Source: Datnioides undecimradiatus
Taxonomy: Eukaryota; Chordata; Actinopteri; Lobotiformes; Datnioididae
Length of the DNA: 64,000 bases
NCBI GenBank assembly: GCA_008933995.1
Contig: WARS01001600.1
Span: forward strand, 992,001-1,056,000
Direction: 5' to 3'
Shown here piece after piece: positions 1-11,862 of the stretch (position 1 is the stretch's first letter; each line of letters opens with the position of its first letter). The notes below the pieces were generated by a model, which saw only the letters and a list, made by a program, of their open reading frames with translations, had not been told where the DNA came from and searched no databases. The translations under genes were made by a program, and so were the position numbers.

Positions 1-347
1 AAAGCGGGCGATTGTGATTCAATCTATAGAAGAATACAAGCGCACTCAGAGACAAATGTGTACTTTTGAAGGCGCTCATGTGAACCCTCCAACCAAAATA
101 GGCCCGGCCAAATGGGGATCACCAGACGTTAGATTTGACACTGAGCACAACAGGCTTTCTCACGGATGGCTGTAAATGCTCAGACATCTGCATTGGTGTG
201 TATTAATACCCCCGCTGGCCCCCGCTACTGTAACAAACTGACTTTTGTTTAGCAACCTCTGCGATGAAGAGAACAGGCCTTAAAGCGTTTTGGACAAACA
301 GCACGCCCAGAACTCCCGACAAACCTCTGCAACCCATCCACCCCGCT

Positions 348-367
348 CACACACACACACACACACA
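348..367. repeat. (CA)n microsatellite
   Basis: About ten CA units, followed at 380 by a short GT run. The pair could fold back on itself. Confidence 0.9.
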
Positions 368-678
368 GGGTCCTCTCTATGTGTGTGTGTGTGCGCACCA
401 CATGCATTCATACATTATGTTCATGTTCACATATAGTGTTATTTCTGTGTGTGTGTGTGTTCATGCAGCCTGAGGGTATTGGGCCTAATTATAACATTCT
501 TCTGATTAATCGTGTCTGCTCGCAGGCCTCGGAGGGGCGGCGCTGTGTGCAGCCCGTGCAGCGGGACCACACACTCTATAAATAAAGTCTAAGTCAATAA
601 CAACGTCGAGGATCACTCATAGTCTTGTCAGCTCTGTTTGCTAAGCCTGAATAATTCAGCCAATGAGGGGACACAGAG

Positions 679-799
679 ACACACACACACGCACACACAC
701 ACACACACACACTGGAAAAGTACAAGCAGTGGCGCTGTAATCACCTGCGGATACACACTTTGGCGTACAGATGTGCGCACTACGTGTAGGTACATTTGG

Positions 800-845
<46 letters not shown>
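679..845. repeat. Two (CA)n microsatellites
   Basis: CA runs at 679-712 (one G interruption) and 803-845 (about 21 pure units), separated by 90 bases of unique sequence. Confidence 0.95.
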
Positions 846-847
<2 letters not shown>

Positions 848-1718
848 TTTGCTTTCTTAATCAGTCCATACCATTAAAGATGAAGACAAATCACACCTGC
901 AAATTTCCAAAGCTAAGACATTACTTTTATTAATGAACCCTCCCCTGCACTGAAAAGCCTATTATTTCTTTAATGCACCCCAGAGTGTAGTTAAATGGAG
1001 CCATTTTAATGGTATTTCATTCTGCCAGATAATGACAGATTTTTGGATTGTTGGATCTTTGCCTGGCAGAGCGACTGCCAGCCCGTCGTTTTGCTGCGCA
1101 CATACAGCTATATTCAAATAAACCCAAGTTAAAAACACATTTTTTCCCCAAGATTTGTTGTTTTTTTGCCATTTTAAAATTATAAAAAAAAAAACTCCTT
1201 TATGTTCCAAAAACACAAATATAAGCCAGTGGCGTTGGTCAGCACAAAGTAGTGACGCCGGCCCGCTCCACACCTGCGTGCACGGCGGCAGAGTCGGGTT
1301 GTGGGCTCTGGGCTGCGGTGCAGTTATTTATCAGGGTGTTGCTGTAATGAATTTTATGTTGTGCATAGTGCGAGCTGATGGTTTTAAAGACTCTCCAGCT
1401 GTGACAAATATGCTCCTGCTGCGCTCGTGCAGACTTCTGACTGAAAGAAAGGCAATAAAGCAGAAGAAGTCAAACATCTCTAATGTAAAACCCCGTTACA
1501 CACATACACAGTAACTCACCCTGCGTCTTTGTCGCCCTCAGACAGACGCACACACAGCGAGGGAAACACTCATAGCCTTGTATTACCATGTGATCCAGTA
1601 ACTCACATCTTCGACAACCCCCTGGGTTAAAGAATTTGTTTTTTTCCTCAGTGTTGTGATCTAACATGACCTCCAGATCACGCTAGCAGCTGCTTCTGTC
1701 ATTCTCACTGTGTTTAAT

Positions 1719-1743
1719 GTGTGTGTGTGTGTGTGTGTGTGTG
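1719..1743. repeat. (GT)n microsatellite
   Basis: About twelve pure GT units. Confidence 0.95.
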
Positions 1744-1849
1744 CATGAACCCATTCTGATGTCCATGCCTCTGCCATGTGTGCTGTGGCTCTTTGTTTGA
1801 GTACATTTCAGTAAATAACCTCAAAATAATTCTGCAGTAAGGCAGAAGC

Positions 1850-2066
1850 TGGTCAGCAGGTTGACTCAGTGATCAGTGCAGAAGGTCGTCAGGTTGAATC
1901 TGTTTGTTCTCCCCGTGTCTCAGCATGTTTGATCCAGAGTCCCTCTGCGGCCCAGGCGGGCAGGATACAGCAGGTAAAACGAGAACCATCACTACCTTAA
2001 CACATGTACCTGTTTATATACGAGCCCTGGACACAGTGAGCCATTAAAAAAATGAATGAATGGATG
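1850..2066 (+). repeat. Degraded SINE-like teleost repeat
   Basis: The order of landmarks matches a very common fish repeat: 'CAGAAGGTCGTCAGGTTGAAT' like the tRNA-type B-box part, then TTCTCCCCGTGTCT, and an end in GAATGAATGGATG. The middle is diverged and partly lost. The assignment rests on memory of the family, not on an alignment. Confidence 0.45.
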
Positions 2067-2679
2067 TATAAACGTTTGAAAAGACCCATTATTTACCAGT
2101 CCAGCCGTAGCTGTGTGACAAATATCTAAATGCGTGATGCTGCCACACTAATGATGACTTCCCTCTCTTAAAGTGACAGGACCCAGTTAAAAAGCACAAT
2201 GGAAACAGGCCTTGTTCACCCGATGTTGCAGTTTGTCTGCAGAATATAAAAACACATTTATAGGTTTTAGCGTGAAGCTGCAGCCGACAGCTCGATTATC
2301 TTCTGTGTATTAACTACTAACCATCATCCCTGTCTGTTTTTGGATTAATAAATTCGTTTTTTAAAATAATTTTTCACAGTTTACTCTTTTCCTCATCGTT
2401 AATACACTCTGCTCGTGAGACGCTGCCTCAAAACATCCGATCCGTGCTGTTGGACCTGCACGGGAGGCAGCCAAGTGGAGGAAAGTGTTTTCGGGGTGCA
2501 CATACCCCAGCCGGCCATACAACCCCTGTACACACACTTAACCCCTGACACTCCCCAGCGTTCACACACTCTGTCATCACAGGTCCCGGCTGCTGCTGAC
2601 CTGAGCACCAACACATGCTGGGGACAACTTAACCTCTGGACCTCCAGACGGAAAAACACATCGACAGAGGAGAGGCATC

Positions 2680-2735
2680 GGAGCAGGAGGGAGGGAGGGA
2701 GGGGCGGGGGTGGAGGGAGGGAGGGTGTCGGGGTA
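2680..2735 (+). repeat. GGGA-rich tract, potential G-quadruplex
   Basis: Many runs of three to five G separated by one to four bases lie on the + strand, just before a GT repeat. The pattern fits the G-quadruplex rule of four G-runs with short loops. Confidence 0.7.
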
Positions 2736-2756
2736 AGACAGAGAAGGATGAGGGAT

Positions 2757-2758
<2 letters not shown>

Positions 2759-2791
<33 letters not shown>
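2759..2791. repeat. (GT)16 microsatellite
   Basis: Sixteen uninterrupted GT units. Confidence 0.95.
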
Positions 2792-2792
<1 letters not shown>

Positions 2793-3483
2793 ATGAGACA
2801 GATGATACACAACTGTAAATTGATACGTGTCCACATACTCGGGCCACATAGCAAATCGGGTGGTTAATGTGTTTTCATCTCATCTTACGTGGTCGCTTTA
2901 GGGGCAAAGACACAGGAGGGAAAGGAGAGAGCACGGCGGCTCAGCGTTAATCCGCTGAACCGTTTCATCCGACATGAGCAACACGTCCCGGGCCCGCTGT
3001 CCCAATCACATTTTCAAACTTTTCTTTTCTTTTCTGTGCTTTTTCTGAACTTTTACAAGAATTATTAATATCCCCCGCTCCCAGGGCACTCGCTGCTTTG
3101 CTCTGCATTTCCCCTGTGGGAATCAAACAGGCTTCATCATGATTTATTTTATGGTAACTAAAAGAGGCACAAAGAGGAAGATTGTGGCGTGTGTGAGAGA
3201 GAAAGTGTTTACCAGGCTCAGTGTGAACTTTGCTTTTTATTTCCAGTTGTTAGTGCTGGAAATGTTGGTGTGTCCACGCACACGCTGAGCGCGTCCCGGC
3301 GCTCCGATGAACCTGCATCAGCGGAGTCTTCAGCCAGGTCCAGGCAGTGGGAACAGGCTGAAAGCGCAACAGTTACTGAGTCTGAGTTGAAACGATGAAG
3401 AGATGTGAGGCAACATCATCATTTGGGGGATATGTTTCCCTCGTCTTCCTGTCAGATGCTGTTTGAAGCTGCAACCAGGAGCC

Positions 3484-3545
3484 TCTTAGCCGATTTTAGC
3501 ATAAAGCTGGGAAACAGCTAGCCAGGCCCAGAAATAGTCCTGCAC
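3484..3545. repeat. Fragment of 'TTAGCATAAAG' teleost repeat family (copy 1)
   Basis: The words TTAGCATAAAGCTGGGAAAC, AGCTAGCCAGG and AGAAATAGTCCTGCACACAA occur in the order seen in a widespread teleost dispersed repeat, with the internal part deleted. How far the copy extends beyond 3545 is unclear. Confidence 0.5.
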
Positions 3546-4830
3546 ACAACCACACGTGAAATGTGAAATTGTTTCCCTGGGTCCAGACCTTTGAATCCGC
3601 CCTCTCTCCGCAGAAACGACTGACTCGCCTGGCATTGTGACGCGAATCAGCGGTTTCTCGGTTAAAAAATAATCCAATCAGCGGCACGGGTGGGCACAAC
3701 ACCGTTGTCAAGCTGTAGCGTTGGGCGCTGTAACCGTAACCACAGTGGCGCCCGCTGTAGAGAAGATAGAGGCCGCCACTGAGGCTGTTCTGCATTGATT
3801 AAAAGTACCAGATACTTTAAAATCTGGAACAAAACCAGAACAAAACCAGTAGGCCTGTGCTGGTTTGTGATTCAGGCAGACTGGGTGGAGAAAATCAATT
3901 TAACACCCGTTTAATAAGTGGACAGTTCTGTTTAATATCAGGCAAATGAAATGTCCTTTGGTTTTGTGCTTTGTGCAAAGATGAGCTAACTGTATGCTGG
4001 TTGCAGTTTAACACTGAATGCATGCACATGACAGTGGTATCAATATTCACATCCAGCTCTAAAAGTAAACGGACTTGACAAACTAAACGTATCATCTAGA
4101 GCACAGATCATAGCAGCTGTAAACACAGTGTTTCTGCAGCACCCTTGGATCCTCGCAGGCAGCTGTAAGTTCAGCCATACTGTGTGAGCGTTTGGAACAT
4201 GCTGAACGTATGCGTGCAGGTATAATCTGACGGTCTTCTTTGTTATCCTTTTGTCCTTCCTGAAACTTTGTCACCTGTGCAATCGACTGCGTCCACGCTC
4301 CCTGCAGCAGCTGCTCTGTGTGAGGGAGGTGACCCGGACCTTTAGCGGCCATGTTCCAGCCGACGCTGGTTCATACTCAAATGACAGATTTCGTGTGGAG
4401 TCACTTTGAGGGTAATCTGCTGCAGCCAAGAGGAGCTGAGCAAAAATACTGGCAGCACCAGACTCGATTCATTCTTTTATGGGCTCACATGATGAGCGAG
4501 AGATGACGCGAGGGAAGGAGAGCGCGGAGGACTGCCGACAACAATATCTACACTGTTTTTGTTATGTGTGTCAGCGGAAGCGATGTACAGTATGTGAGTT
4601 CAGGCTTGCATGTGTTTCTCTGTAAAGGCAAAAAGACAACTGGCAGACAGTGACGCAGATCAGAGGGAAAAGGCTGCAGGAATGAAGTCAGACAGGAATT
4701 TCTAGGAAATGACGGCTAGCAAAACAAGGGCAACGTGACTGCATCAATATGAGCGCTGTGCCGCTCCTCAGCTGCACACTGCCACCACCGCTCTGAGGGG
4801 CTTAGCTTGCCCAGAGAAAATCACATGCCC

Positions 4831-4862
<32 letters not shown>

Positions 4863-4873
4863 CGTGCGCGTGT
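4831..4873. repeat. (TG)n microsatellite with CG variants
   Basis: Fourteen TG units followed by mixed TG/CG steps, a pure alternating purine-pyrimidine run. Confidence 0.95.
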
Positions 4874-5460
4874 CAGTGTTGTGGGCACTATCAGAGGCTA
4901 AACGGTGACTTCGGGGCCTCCTCCTGTGTGCCGCGCTACATTTGGGAACAGCGTTAATGACATGATACAAAAACATGCCACGGACAATTTTAATGCGACC
5001 AGGTGAAGTTTATTGAGCGTTGATTGCGAGCGCAAACAGGAAAGCACGGAAAACATCAGAAGTTCAAACAGACTTCCTGGCGGGGCTTATTTCTGTCTAA
5101 TCTCTCCTGACAGTCATTTGGACCAACGTACAGACATCTGTCGGCAAAACCCCGCTCATGTGGATTTACTTCTGCTGAAGATGACTCTGCTCAAGGCTTC
5201 TACTTATAGACTTTTCACTCATCTTAAAGGGAAAGATCTATTCAGGTCATATCTGTTTTTCTACTCCGTCGCCCACTGATAATGGCTGCTCAATGCCCGG
5301 ATTGTCTTTTTCTCTTAGTCGACCTTTCCTGGAAATAAAAGCCTCTGGGTCACAGGAAGTGATGCGTTTAATGTTCAGGATTTGTTGGGATTTTATGAAC
5401 TGTAACAGAGGCAATGAGCAAAAGAGACGCTGCAAAACAAGTTTGGTTCCATATTCACAG

Positions 5461-5660
5461 CCAACAGGTGGTTAGCTTAGCTTAGCATATGCATTTAAAA
5501 CAGTGGGACATCGGCAGCCCGGTGTTTCCTTTGGCTTTCATTCTTTTTGCTAAGCTGAGTTAGCCAGCTAGCTGTGAAACTCTCAGTAAGAAAGAAATTA
5601 AATTAGCATATATTTCCCAAAATCTAAAACAATCCATAATAACAACAGTATAATAATATA
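5461..5660. repeat. 'TTAGCTTAGCAT' teleost repeat family (copy 2)
   Basis: This copy begins with TTAGCTTAGCTTAGCAT (5472-5488). It continues with a GCTAAGCTGAGTTAGCCAGC segment and ends near CTCTCAGTAAGAAAG...TATTTCCCAAAATCTAAAAC, which is how full copies of this family end. It is more complete than the other two copies. Confidence 0.5.
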
Positions 5661-8242
5661 ATAAATTATTATTTCATATGATAAAAATAATAATAAATTG
5701 CTGCATTTGAGATTAATTCAAAGAGTTTTCCCAATACAGTGAAAAGCTCCTCCGTGTTTGTTATCTTCAGCTAAATGATGAACTGCTCTGAGCTCATCCG
5801 CACAGTTTATGTCACATAAGACACGAAGCGTCAAATCTCTTGCTGTGTCTGACCACGTGCGCGTGATGATAAGATTGTTTGCACGCCGGTTTGGTGCATT
5901 TTAACCACGTCGAATGTTCGGGTCCTGATTTCTGATGATCTTCAGTTTTAATTGAGTTTACATTTGGCAGCAGGGAAGGAGGGTGTGTCTCATCCCTCCT
6001 GGGTTACAGTATCGAATGATCACTGGCAGCCGCGTTCAGGCCAGTATCTATGACGACATGACTCTAACGCCTAAAGAATGTGGAGAGCGCTTGAAATGGA
6101 TACCAGCCTTCATCAGGACCTGTTTCATAGTGATTTTATGAGAGAAGGTCACGTGACTCATCTGAGGCACACGTATGAATGAAAAGCATTAATGTAGCTA
6201 ATCTGAACACATGTTGGGAAACAGGTCATGACTATAATCTGACCGGCGAATGATCAGCTGGACAGTGAGACTAATCAATACTTTGGTTTGCAGAAGTGGA
6301 TGGTTGAAGTTGACTTGACCAGAAACTGATTACACTGTGTCAATAATAACAAAACAGCTAAATAAATAAATAAAGAGATAACTGATGCAGTGAAGAAGAG
6401 TCTGGTATAAAGCTGGTGTGGAGTCAACTCTGAAAAAACACTTTCTTGCACTTCACTCCAGCAGAACGTCCTGACTGTGCAGCTGATCACGAACAAAGAC
6501 ATTAGCAGGAGTCGCTCCTGGACTCCTGGATGTTTTGTACCTTGAATACGGATCATTTATATTTAAGGGACGCAACAAGTCGCTGTTCGTATTCATGCAG
6601 AAGAATGCAAACTGGCATTTTCACAGTGTGATAACTGCATCAGGGGAAAATTAGAAGACAAGCACAGTTTAACTGTAGTGATGTGACCAAAAACACACCG
6701 AAACAGAAATGAAACCGTTCCTCTGTGTGTTTTTAGCTCAGCACTTTAATATTACCTGGATGTTATATTGTATAAATGCAGTATAGTAAGAAGCTGCTTA
6801 GACACAGGCCCTCTCTGCACAGTGTGTTACACTCTGCGAGTTTCCAAACGGTAACATCAGCAGAGAACATGAGTCCAATGCAGTTGTCAATATCCATTCA
6901 TAATTCATGCACTGTACTTCCCTTTGTCTTTTCACGGGCTCTGTGCTGCTGCAGCGTGATTGACGGGGGGAGCCTACGAGTGCATATCTGAGACCTTATG
7001 AGCGCCTCGTGGCTGCAGATTGAGCAACAGAATCGCCTTGGAGTTACACAGCCAGTGCAGCGAGGTTTGGCCGGTAGTCTGAGGACAAACTGGCAACCCT
7101 GTATTTGTGGTTACGTCATGCTGGCGAGTGTGAAAGCTGAAAAGACAAGGGAAAGAAAGTGGATGATTAAGATGCAGAGTGAATTAAGGGGAAGAAAAGG
7201 GAAAAACGACGCACACAGGAAAGTTGGTTGTAATTTGCACACAGATCCTTCCATCAGGGCGTGGCACTGGGGGTTTGCGGCGTTTGAGGTAAAATTGGTA
7301 ATCCCCGGGAGAAGCAAAGGGTGAGAGGAAGACAAAGATGGCTTTGCAGAGTAACTCCCAGGTCAGGAACAAGCAGGGGTTTCGTAACGCAGATGGACGG
7401 AGGCAGATGTAAATGACGGCCAACATTTTTTGAAGGATTCTACCTACTCTGAGAAATATAGCGTCTCTGCAGAGCTTGTGTGTCGGTGGGAGAGCGGTGG
7501 GAGCTGCGAGGTATGCAGAGTGTTTTTTGGAGAGGTATGCGATGTAAAACGGTGGAAGTGGGATAGCAGCTGAGGCTGTCCAGCGCCCATGAATCAGGCT
7601 GAGGCACCGTGAAGCAGCGGCCCTCATAGGAGCCAGATGGGCCCTTGGCTCGACACTGGCAGGGATGAAGGAACACACACACACGCACACACAGGCAGGA
7701 TGGGAACAAACAGGCTCTTATGTGCACTGCAGATACAAACCTGGAGACGCAGGAGAAAAGCAAATACATGCATGTACACGTTTTATATAAAAGAGTTCAG
7801 ATTTATATGCATGGAGTGCACATTAAGCATTGTGACAGATATAAATTATTGCTCTTTATGCAAACGAAAGCACACATGGAGGCATATCATGACTCATAAT
7901 TATAACTGCTTAGATAAAGAAAGATATTCTCAGTTGCTACAAAACTGCTAAACAATTAAAATGTAGTGTGAAACAAAGATTTCTCCTTTCACCTCCACTC
8001 AGCTGGTAAAACAAAACTTGGCTCGTTCCAAGCTTCCTAGTTTTTGGTCTGTGCAGCGTTTAATACTTCCTCACTTCCCACCCACAATTATATCCTTTAA
8101 TTTTTAATAAATGCTCAGTTTGCTGTTGTACCACTGTGTGTGTGTGCGTGCACTGGCTCCAGAGCCATTGTTTTACAGCTTCTGATGCTTCACGATATCT
8201 AACCCATCTCATTAAACTACGCCAGGAAATGCACACGATGGA

Positions 8243-8304
8243 GTTTATGCAGTGATGCTGCAGCAGCGTGGTGTAGGCCACTGCTGCAGCGTCACTGCAT
8301 AAAC
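8243..8304. repeat. 62-nt inverted repeat / hairpin
   Basis: Arms 8243-8266 and 8281-8304 are 24 bases each and fully complementary except for one G-T wobble. The 14-base loop contains three further pairing bases on each side (8269-8271 with 8278-8280). The structure would form on DNA or on RNA from either strand. The size would suit a small-RNA precursor, but the near-perfect pairing is more typical of a palindromic transposon remnant or a recent inverted duplication. Confidence 0.8.
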
Positions 8305-9329
8305 ATGCTAAAGCTGCTAAAGCACTTTAGCCGGCATGCTCATACAAAGTTAGCAAGCAAACCAACTTCTAACTAGTTAACTTACTTATATTTTTCATTA
8401 ATTAATGTGAGGAACAAAGAATTAAATGACACAATTTTAAGGCTAATTCAGGAACTTTTAAGACTTTGCTTTGTGGTCATTATTACCATTACGCGCTTGA
8501 AACTGAAAATAATGTTAAAGAGGCACAAACTTGATGCTCAGACGTCAAAATCGGTTGTAAAAAAACCTAAAAATAATGACCAATTTTTTTCTGAGCAGTG
8601 ATTATTTGGTTCACATGAAGGACGAGCTGCAGAGGAGGAACAGCAACAGGCAGAGCGGTGAGGCGGCTGCAGCAGACCCTCTGCCCTCAGATCATCGGAG
8701 CAGGTCAGTGTTTCAATGGGGCTTGAAAAGTGTACGTTTGCTGCAATGAATGGTTTCCTAAAGCCCATCATCCCTGTCTGCCTGACTTAAGTTAGACAGA
8801 CTGTGACTGATTTCAACCCATAGTGAACCCATATGATCCCAGTTTACAGGCCACAAAAGAGATGGGCCGAGGAAAAGAGCCGCGTTTTATGGACTCAGGT
8901 AATTACCCAGCTCTGTGTGATGGGTCTGCGGGGTTACTTCTGGAACATGTGCACAGTGTGATGGCAGATTTTACAGACCTGTTGTTAATCAGTCCAATAA
9001 TATTCAAAAAGTTAAACTTAGCTTAAAGAAATAAATTCTTCCAGTGGTTATTATAAAAAAAAAAAATGGGCCCCTTTTTGCAAAGTTGACTCAAACTAAT
9101 AGGCACTGACAATAACGTATACTGAATATGTATTTTGAATTACTGCATATGTTTTTGTTATCATTTGGAAGGTGTTAGTGAGAGCCATTTTCTGGGAGGT
9201 CTTTAGGACGCCACTTATCCCTACGCTTTTTCATTTTCCCGAAAATAAGCACTCATACTGCGCCGACCGCAGTTTGTATGTAAGATATAATCTCCCTGTA
9301 AACATCTGTGGCCGCTTGTGATCATTTTC

Positions 9330-9600
9330 ATAAACATTTCCATGATTTTATCCGCTGACCGGGCCTCGACAGAAAGCGCTGGGCCCGTCCAGAGCAGTGT
9401 GCCAGTTCCATGCGCTCCGACTGGCTGCTAATTACAGCCCCCCAGACGACCGTCTGCTTTTGAAATACGGCCGTATTGACATCTATCAAATTGCTGTGGG
9501 AGGATTTGGTTTTTGTGGTGTCGTACATCCAATAAATCCACTGCTTGTGAAGGCAGAACAAAGGGCGATAATTGTGAACAGATAGAAAATGAAACCTTTC
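9330..9600. promoter_or_regulatory. Candidate conserved non-coding element
   Basis: A unique, repeat-free stretch includes GCTAATTACAG, ATTGACATCTATCAAATTG and GGCGATAATTGTGAAC, words typical of developmental enhancers. No protein-like frame is present. Conservation is assumed, not shown. Confidence 0.25.
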
Positions 9601-11489
9601 AGATGGAGGAGGCTCGGTCCCGCCGAACAGAGGCTCAGCCCCAACACATCCACAATATATAAAAACCAAATTAGAGCTTGCAAACAAACTGCGATCCCAC
9701 CGATTCATCAACTCTGGGCAGATTTATTATCAACAATAACATACAAAGAAAGAAAATATGCAACTTAGTCCGAGTTCAGTTCACATACCAAAACAAAGAC
9801 GGGCATTTAAACCGTGATCAGTTGTGACTTCGTTCAGCTGAATGGAAAAACTGATTTCATTCACCTTAACACACAGAAACAAAACTATTCAAACTATCCC
9901 CTCACTGAGGTTCATTCAGTGTAAAGGTTTCCTTCAGCCTGTCTTTTCTCCAGTTTCCAAAGGAATTTCCATATTGTGCTGCCTTCGGGGACTGTTGGAA
10001 ACATCGGAATGTAAAGTTCAGTGCACGCAGACGAGCCACAGGTCAAACACTTAATATGAAGATGCTGTGGAGCTGTTTAACGTGGTGTCCAGGCAGCGTG
10101 TCAAAAATAAGTATGTTTTTAATTTAGTTATGCCATCAGTGATTTTAATACGTTGGTTGACAAGTTTCCATTTTTCAACTCTTGGTATGACAAAAGCTGC
10201 GAGTTTACATCTTTATAGGATTTCATTAACTCTATGTTTGTTTCTTTTAATGCAACGTTATTACTTTTTTGTCTTTACAGTTCATCATCATACACATGTA
10301 TCACGGGCTTCATGTGAACACATGACCACAACAGTCGTTCAAAGTAACAGCTTTGAAAACCTTTGTGAACTTTACATGTTACGCATCTAAACGTGGAAAA
10401 CGGTCGATTCACTTTCAAACTTGGAAGTAGAGAATTACAAGGAGACCGTGAAAGCAGCATTATCCACAGCAGCCGGTTTCCTGCTGCAGCGTCTCAGACA
10501 CATAGACTGCTGAACACAGACCTCTGCCGGCCGCTCGCTGTAAACGGCACCGTGCTTTACTCCACGTGCGTGCACGGTCCAGGATGCTGCGGCTGCTCTG
10601 TGGCATGCATCCCCCGGGACACTAATTAGACCCACAACCTGAACTATCGCGGGCATGAATTTAGTTGGTGTCAAGATTTTGCTGATATGTAATTCTGATT
10701 ATTAGACAATAGCGGTGAATCTTTGATTCTAAGGTAGTCTGAAGTTAAAATGAGGGAGCAGAGCTTCTCATCTCTGCGGTTTACTGCTGCACTGTCATAA
10801 AGTTAAAGGACTCTCAAGATACAGACTGAAAGCTAAAGGTCAGAACTGAGGCAGAGAGGAATCCTGAATGATCGTCCCTCTGAAAGCACGTGAGCCTACA
10901 ATTCCCACGATGCACCTCTTTAATCAGGCCCTCCCTAATGAACGGCATTGTTCAAACCACATGTCTCCGGTCCAACAGAGTTTGTAGGCTTAATGTCTGA
11001 GGCTCAGGTGACCCCGATGACATCATCAGGGTAGGCCTCTCTGACATGGCACAGCTCCCTCAGACGTTACACAACAAGGCGCAGCAGTGCTCCTATTGAT
11101 ATGTATCATGGTGTTTATGTATAAAGTGAGGCAGACAGAAAGGACTGGGATCAGCTCGGGTTTTCTGAGGTGGGCAGGAGCAGAAGCCTCAGAGCAGAAG
11201 CCAGGCAGCGTGCAGCTGCGGACTGGACTACACTTCGTATTTGGATGGACGGCGATCACTGGCATTTCACAAAGAATCACCACACACGCCGTAGTAAAGT
11301 GTGACTGTGATATAAGATTCCCATCATTTCATCACTAGTCAAACATCATTAATCCCTTTACTGCATGATTTAAATGTGCTTCTAACAAATGTTACTCACA
11401 CCGCAGCACCACACTACATATCCAATGATAGCATGCATGCATCCAAGCCCTCACTGTTTTAGAGCAGGGGGAGAATGAACCCAGTAAGC

Positions 11490-11503
11490 CCAGCAGGTGG
11501 CAG
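11490..11503 (+). promoter_or_regulatory. CTCF-type motif (perfect core match)
   Basis: The 14 bases CCAGCAGGTGGCAG match every position of the vertebrate CTCF core consensus CCASYAGRKGGCRS, in forward orientation. Flanking sequence is unique and not part of a visible repeat. One 14-mer match with this degeneracy can arise by chance in 64 kb, so occupancy is an inference. Confidence 0.5.
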
Positions 11504-11828
11504 TGGTAACCCACTGTTGACTGGCACCGATGAACCGATTAACCCCCACTTTCCACCCCAGAGAGAGCGAATCCTCGGGCTCCCAGCACAGTAACCGAGA
11601 TATGAGCCTGTCTTATGCTGTTTTAACTCTGACTTGGTGCCTGTCTGACTGGGCTATAAGATGATTATATATCTATGCGTCTGCGCATGTGTGTGTGTGA
11701 GAGTGTGTCTGTAGGATTAAGTAAGCTGTCAAGTGTCCTCACTGGTTTCCTTTCCCCCTCCTCGTTCCTTAAAGCGTGCATACCCTCCTCTGCATATTGC
11801 CGGTTAGAGCTGCGTGGATGTGTGCGTT

Positions 11829-11862
11829 GCTGCAGCCTCCTGGGCGCTGCAGCCTCCTGGGC
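11829..11862. repeat. 17-base tandem duplication
   Basis: GCTGCAGCCTCCTGGGC occurs twice in direct succession without any difference, so the duplication is recent or constrained. Confidence 0.85.

Larger units (their letters stand above)
1..3480. other. Gene-free stretch with CA/GT microsatellites and a SINE-like fragment
   Basis: I see no credible coding region here. Open frames are short, overlap on all strands and are mostly created by CA/GT repeats. The block holds microsatellites (348-367, 679-712, 803-845, 1719-1743, 2759-2790), a G-rich tract (2680-2735) and a degraded SINE-like repeat (about 1850-2066). The rest is unassigned unique sequence. Confidence 0.7.
3481..9300. other. Gene-free stretch with repeat fragments and a strong hairpin
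   Basis: No coding region is supported. The block contains two copies of a 'TTAGCATAAAG...GCTAGC' teleost repeat (3484-3545 and 5461-5660), a GT/CG microsatellite (4831-4873) and the 62-nt inverted repeat at 8243-8304. AT-rich simple sequence (5630-5700) and otherwise unassigned DNA make up the rest. Confidence 0.7.

Noticed and set aside
628-877. Overlapping 'CVCVCV' and 'THTHTH' frames
   Set aside because: Pure products of CA/GT microsatellites, as are similar frames at 23309, 35508, 39998, 44324, 61513 and elsewhere.
8243-8304. Calling the hairpin a microRNA gene
   Set aside because: Neither arm matches a microRNA I know, and the stem is too perfect for a typical animal precursor. Listed as an inverted repeat instead.
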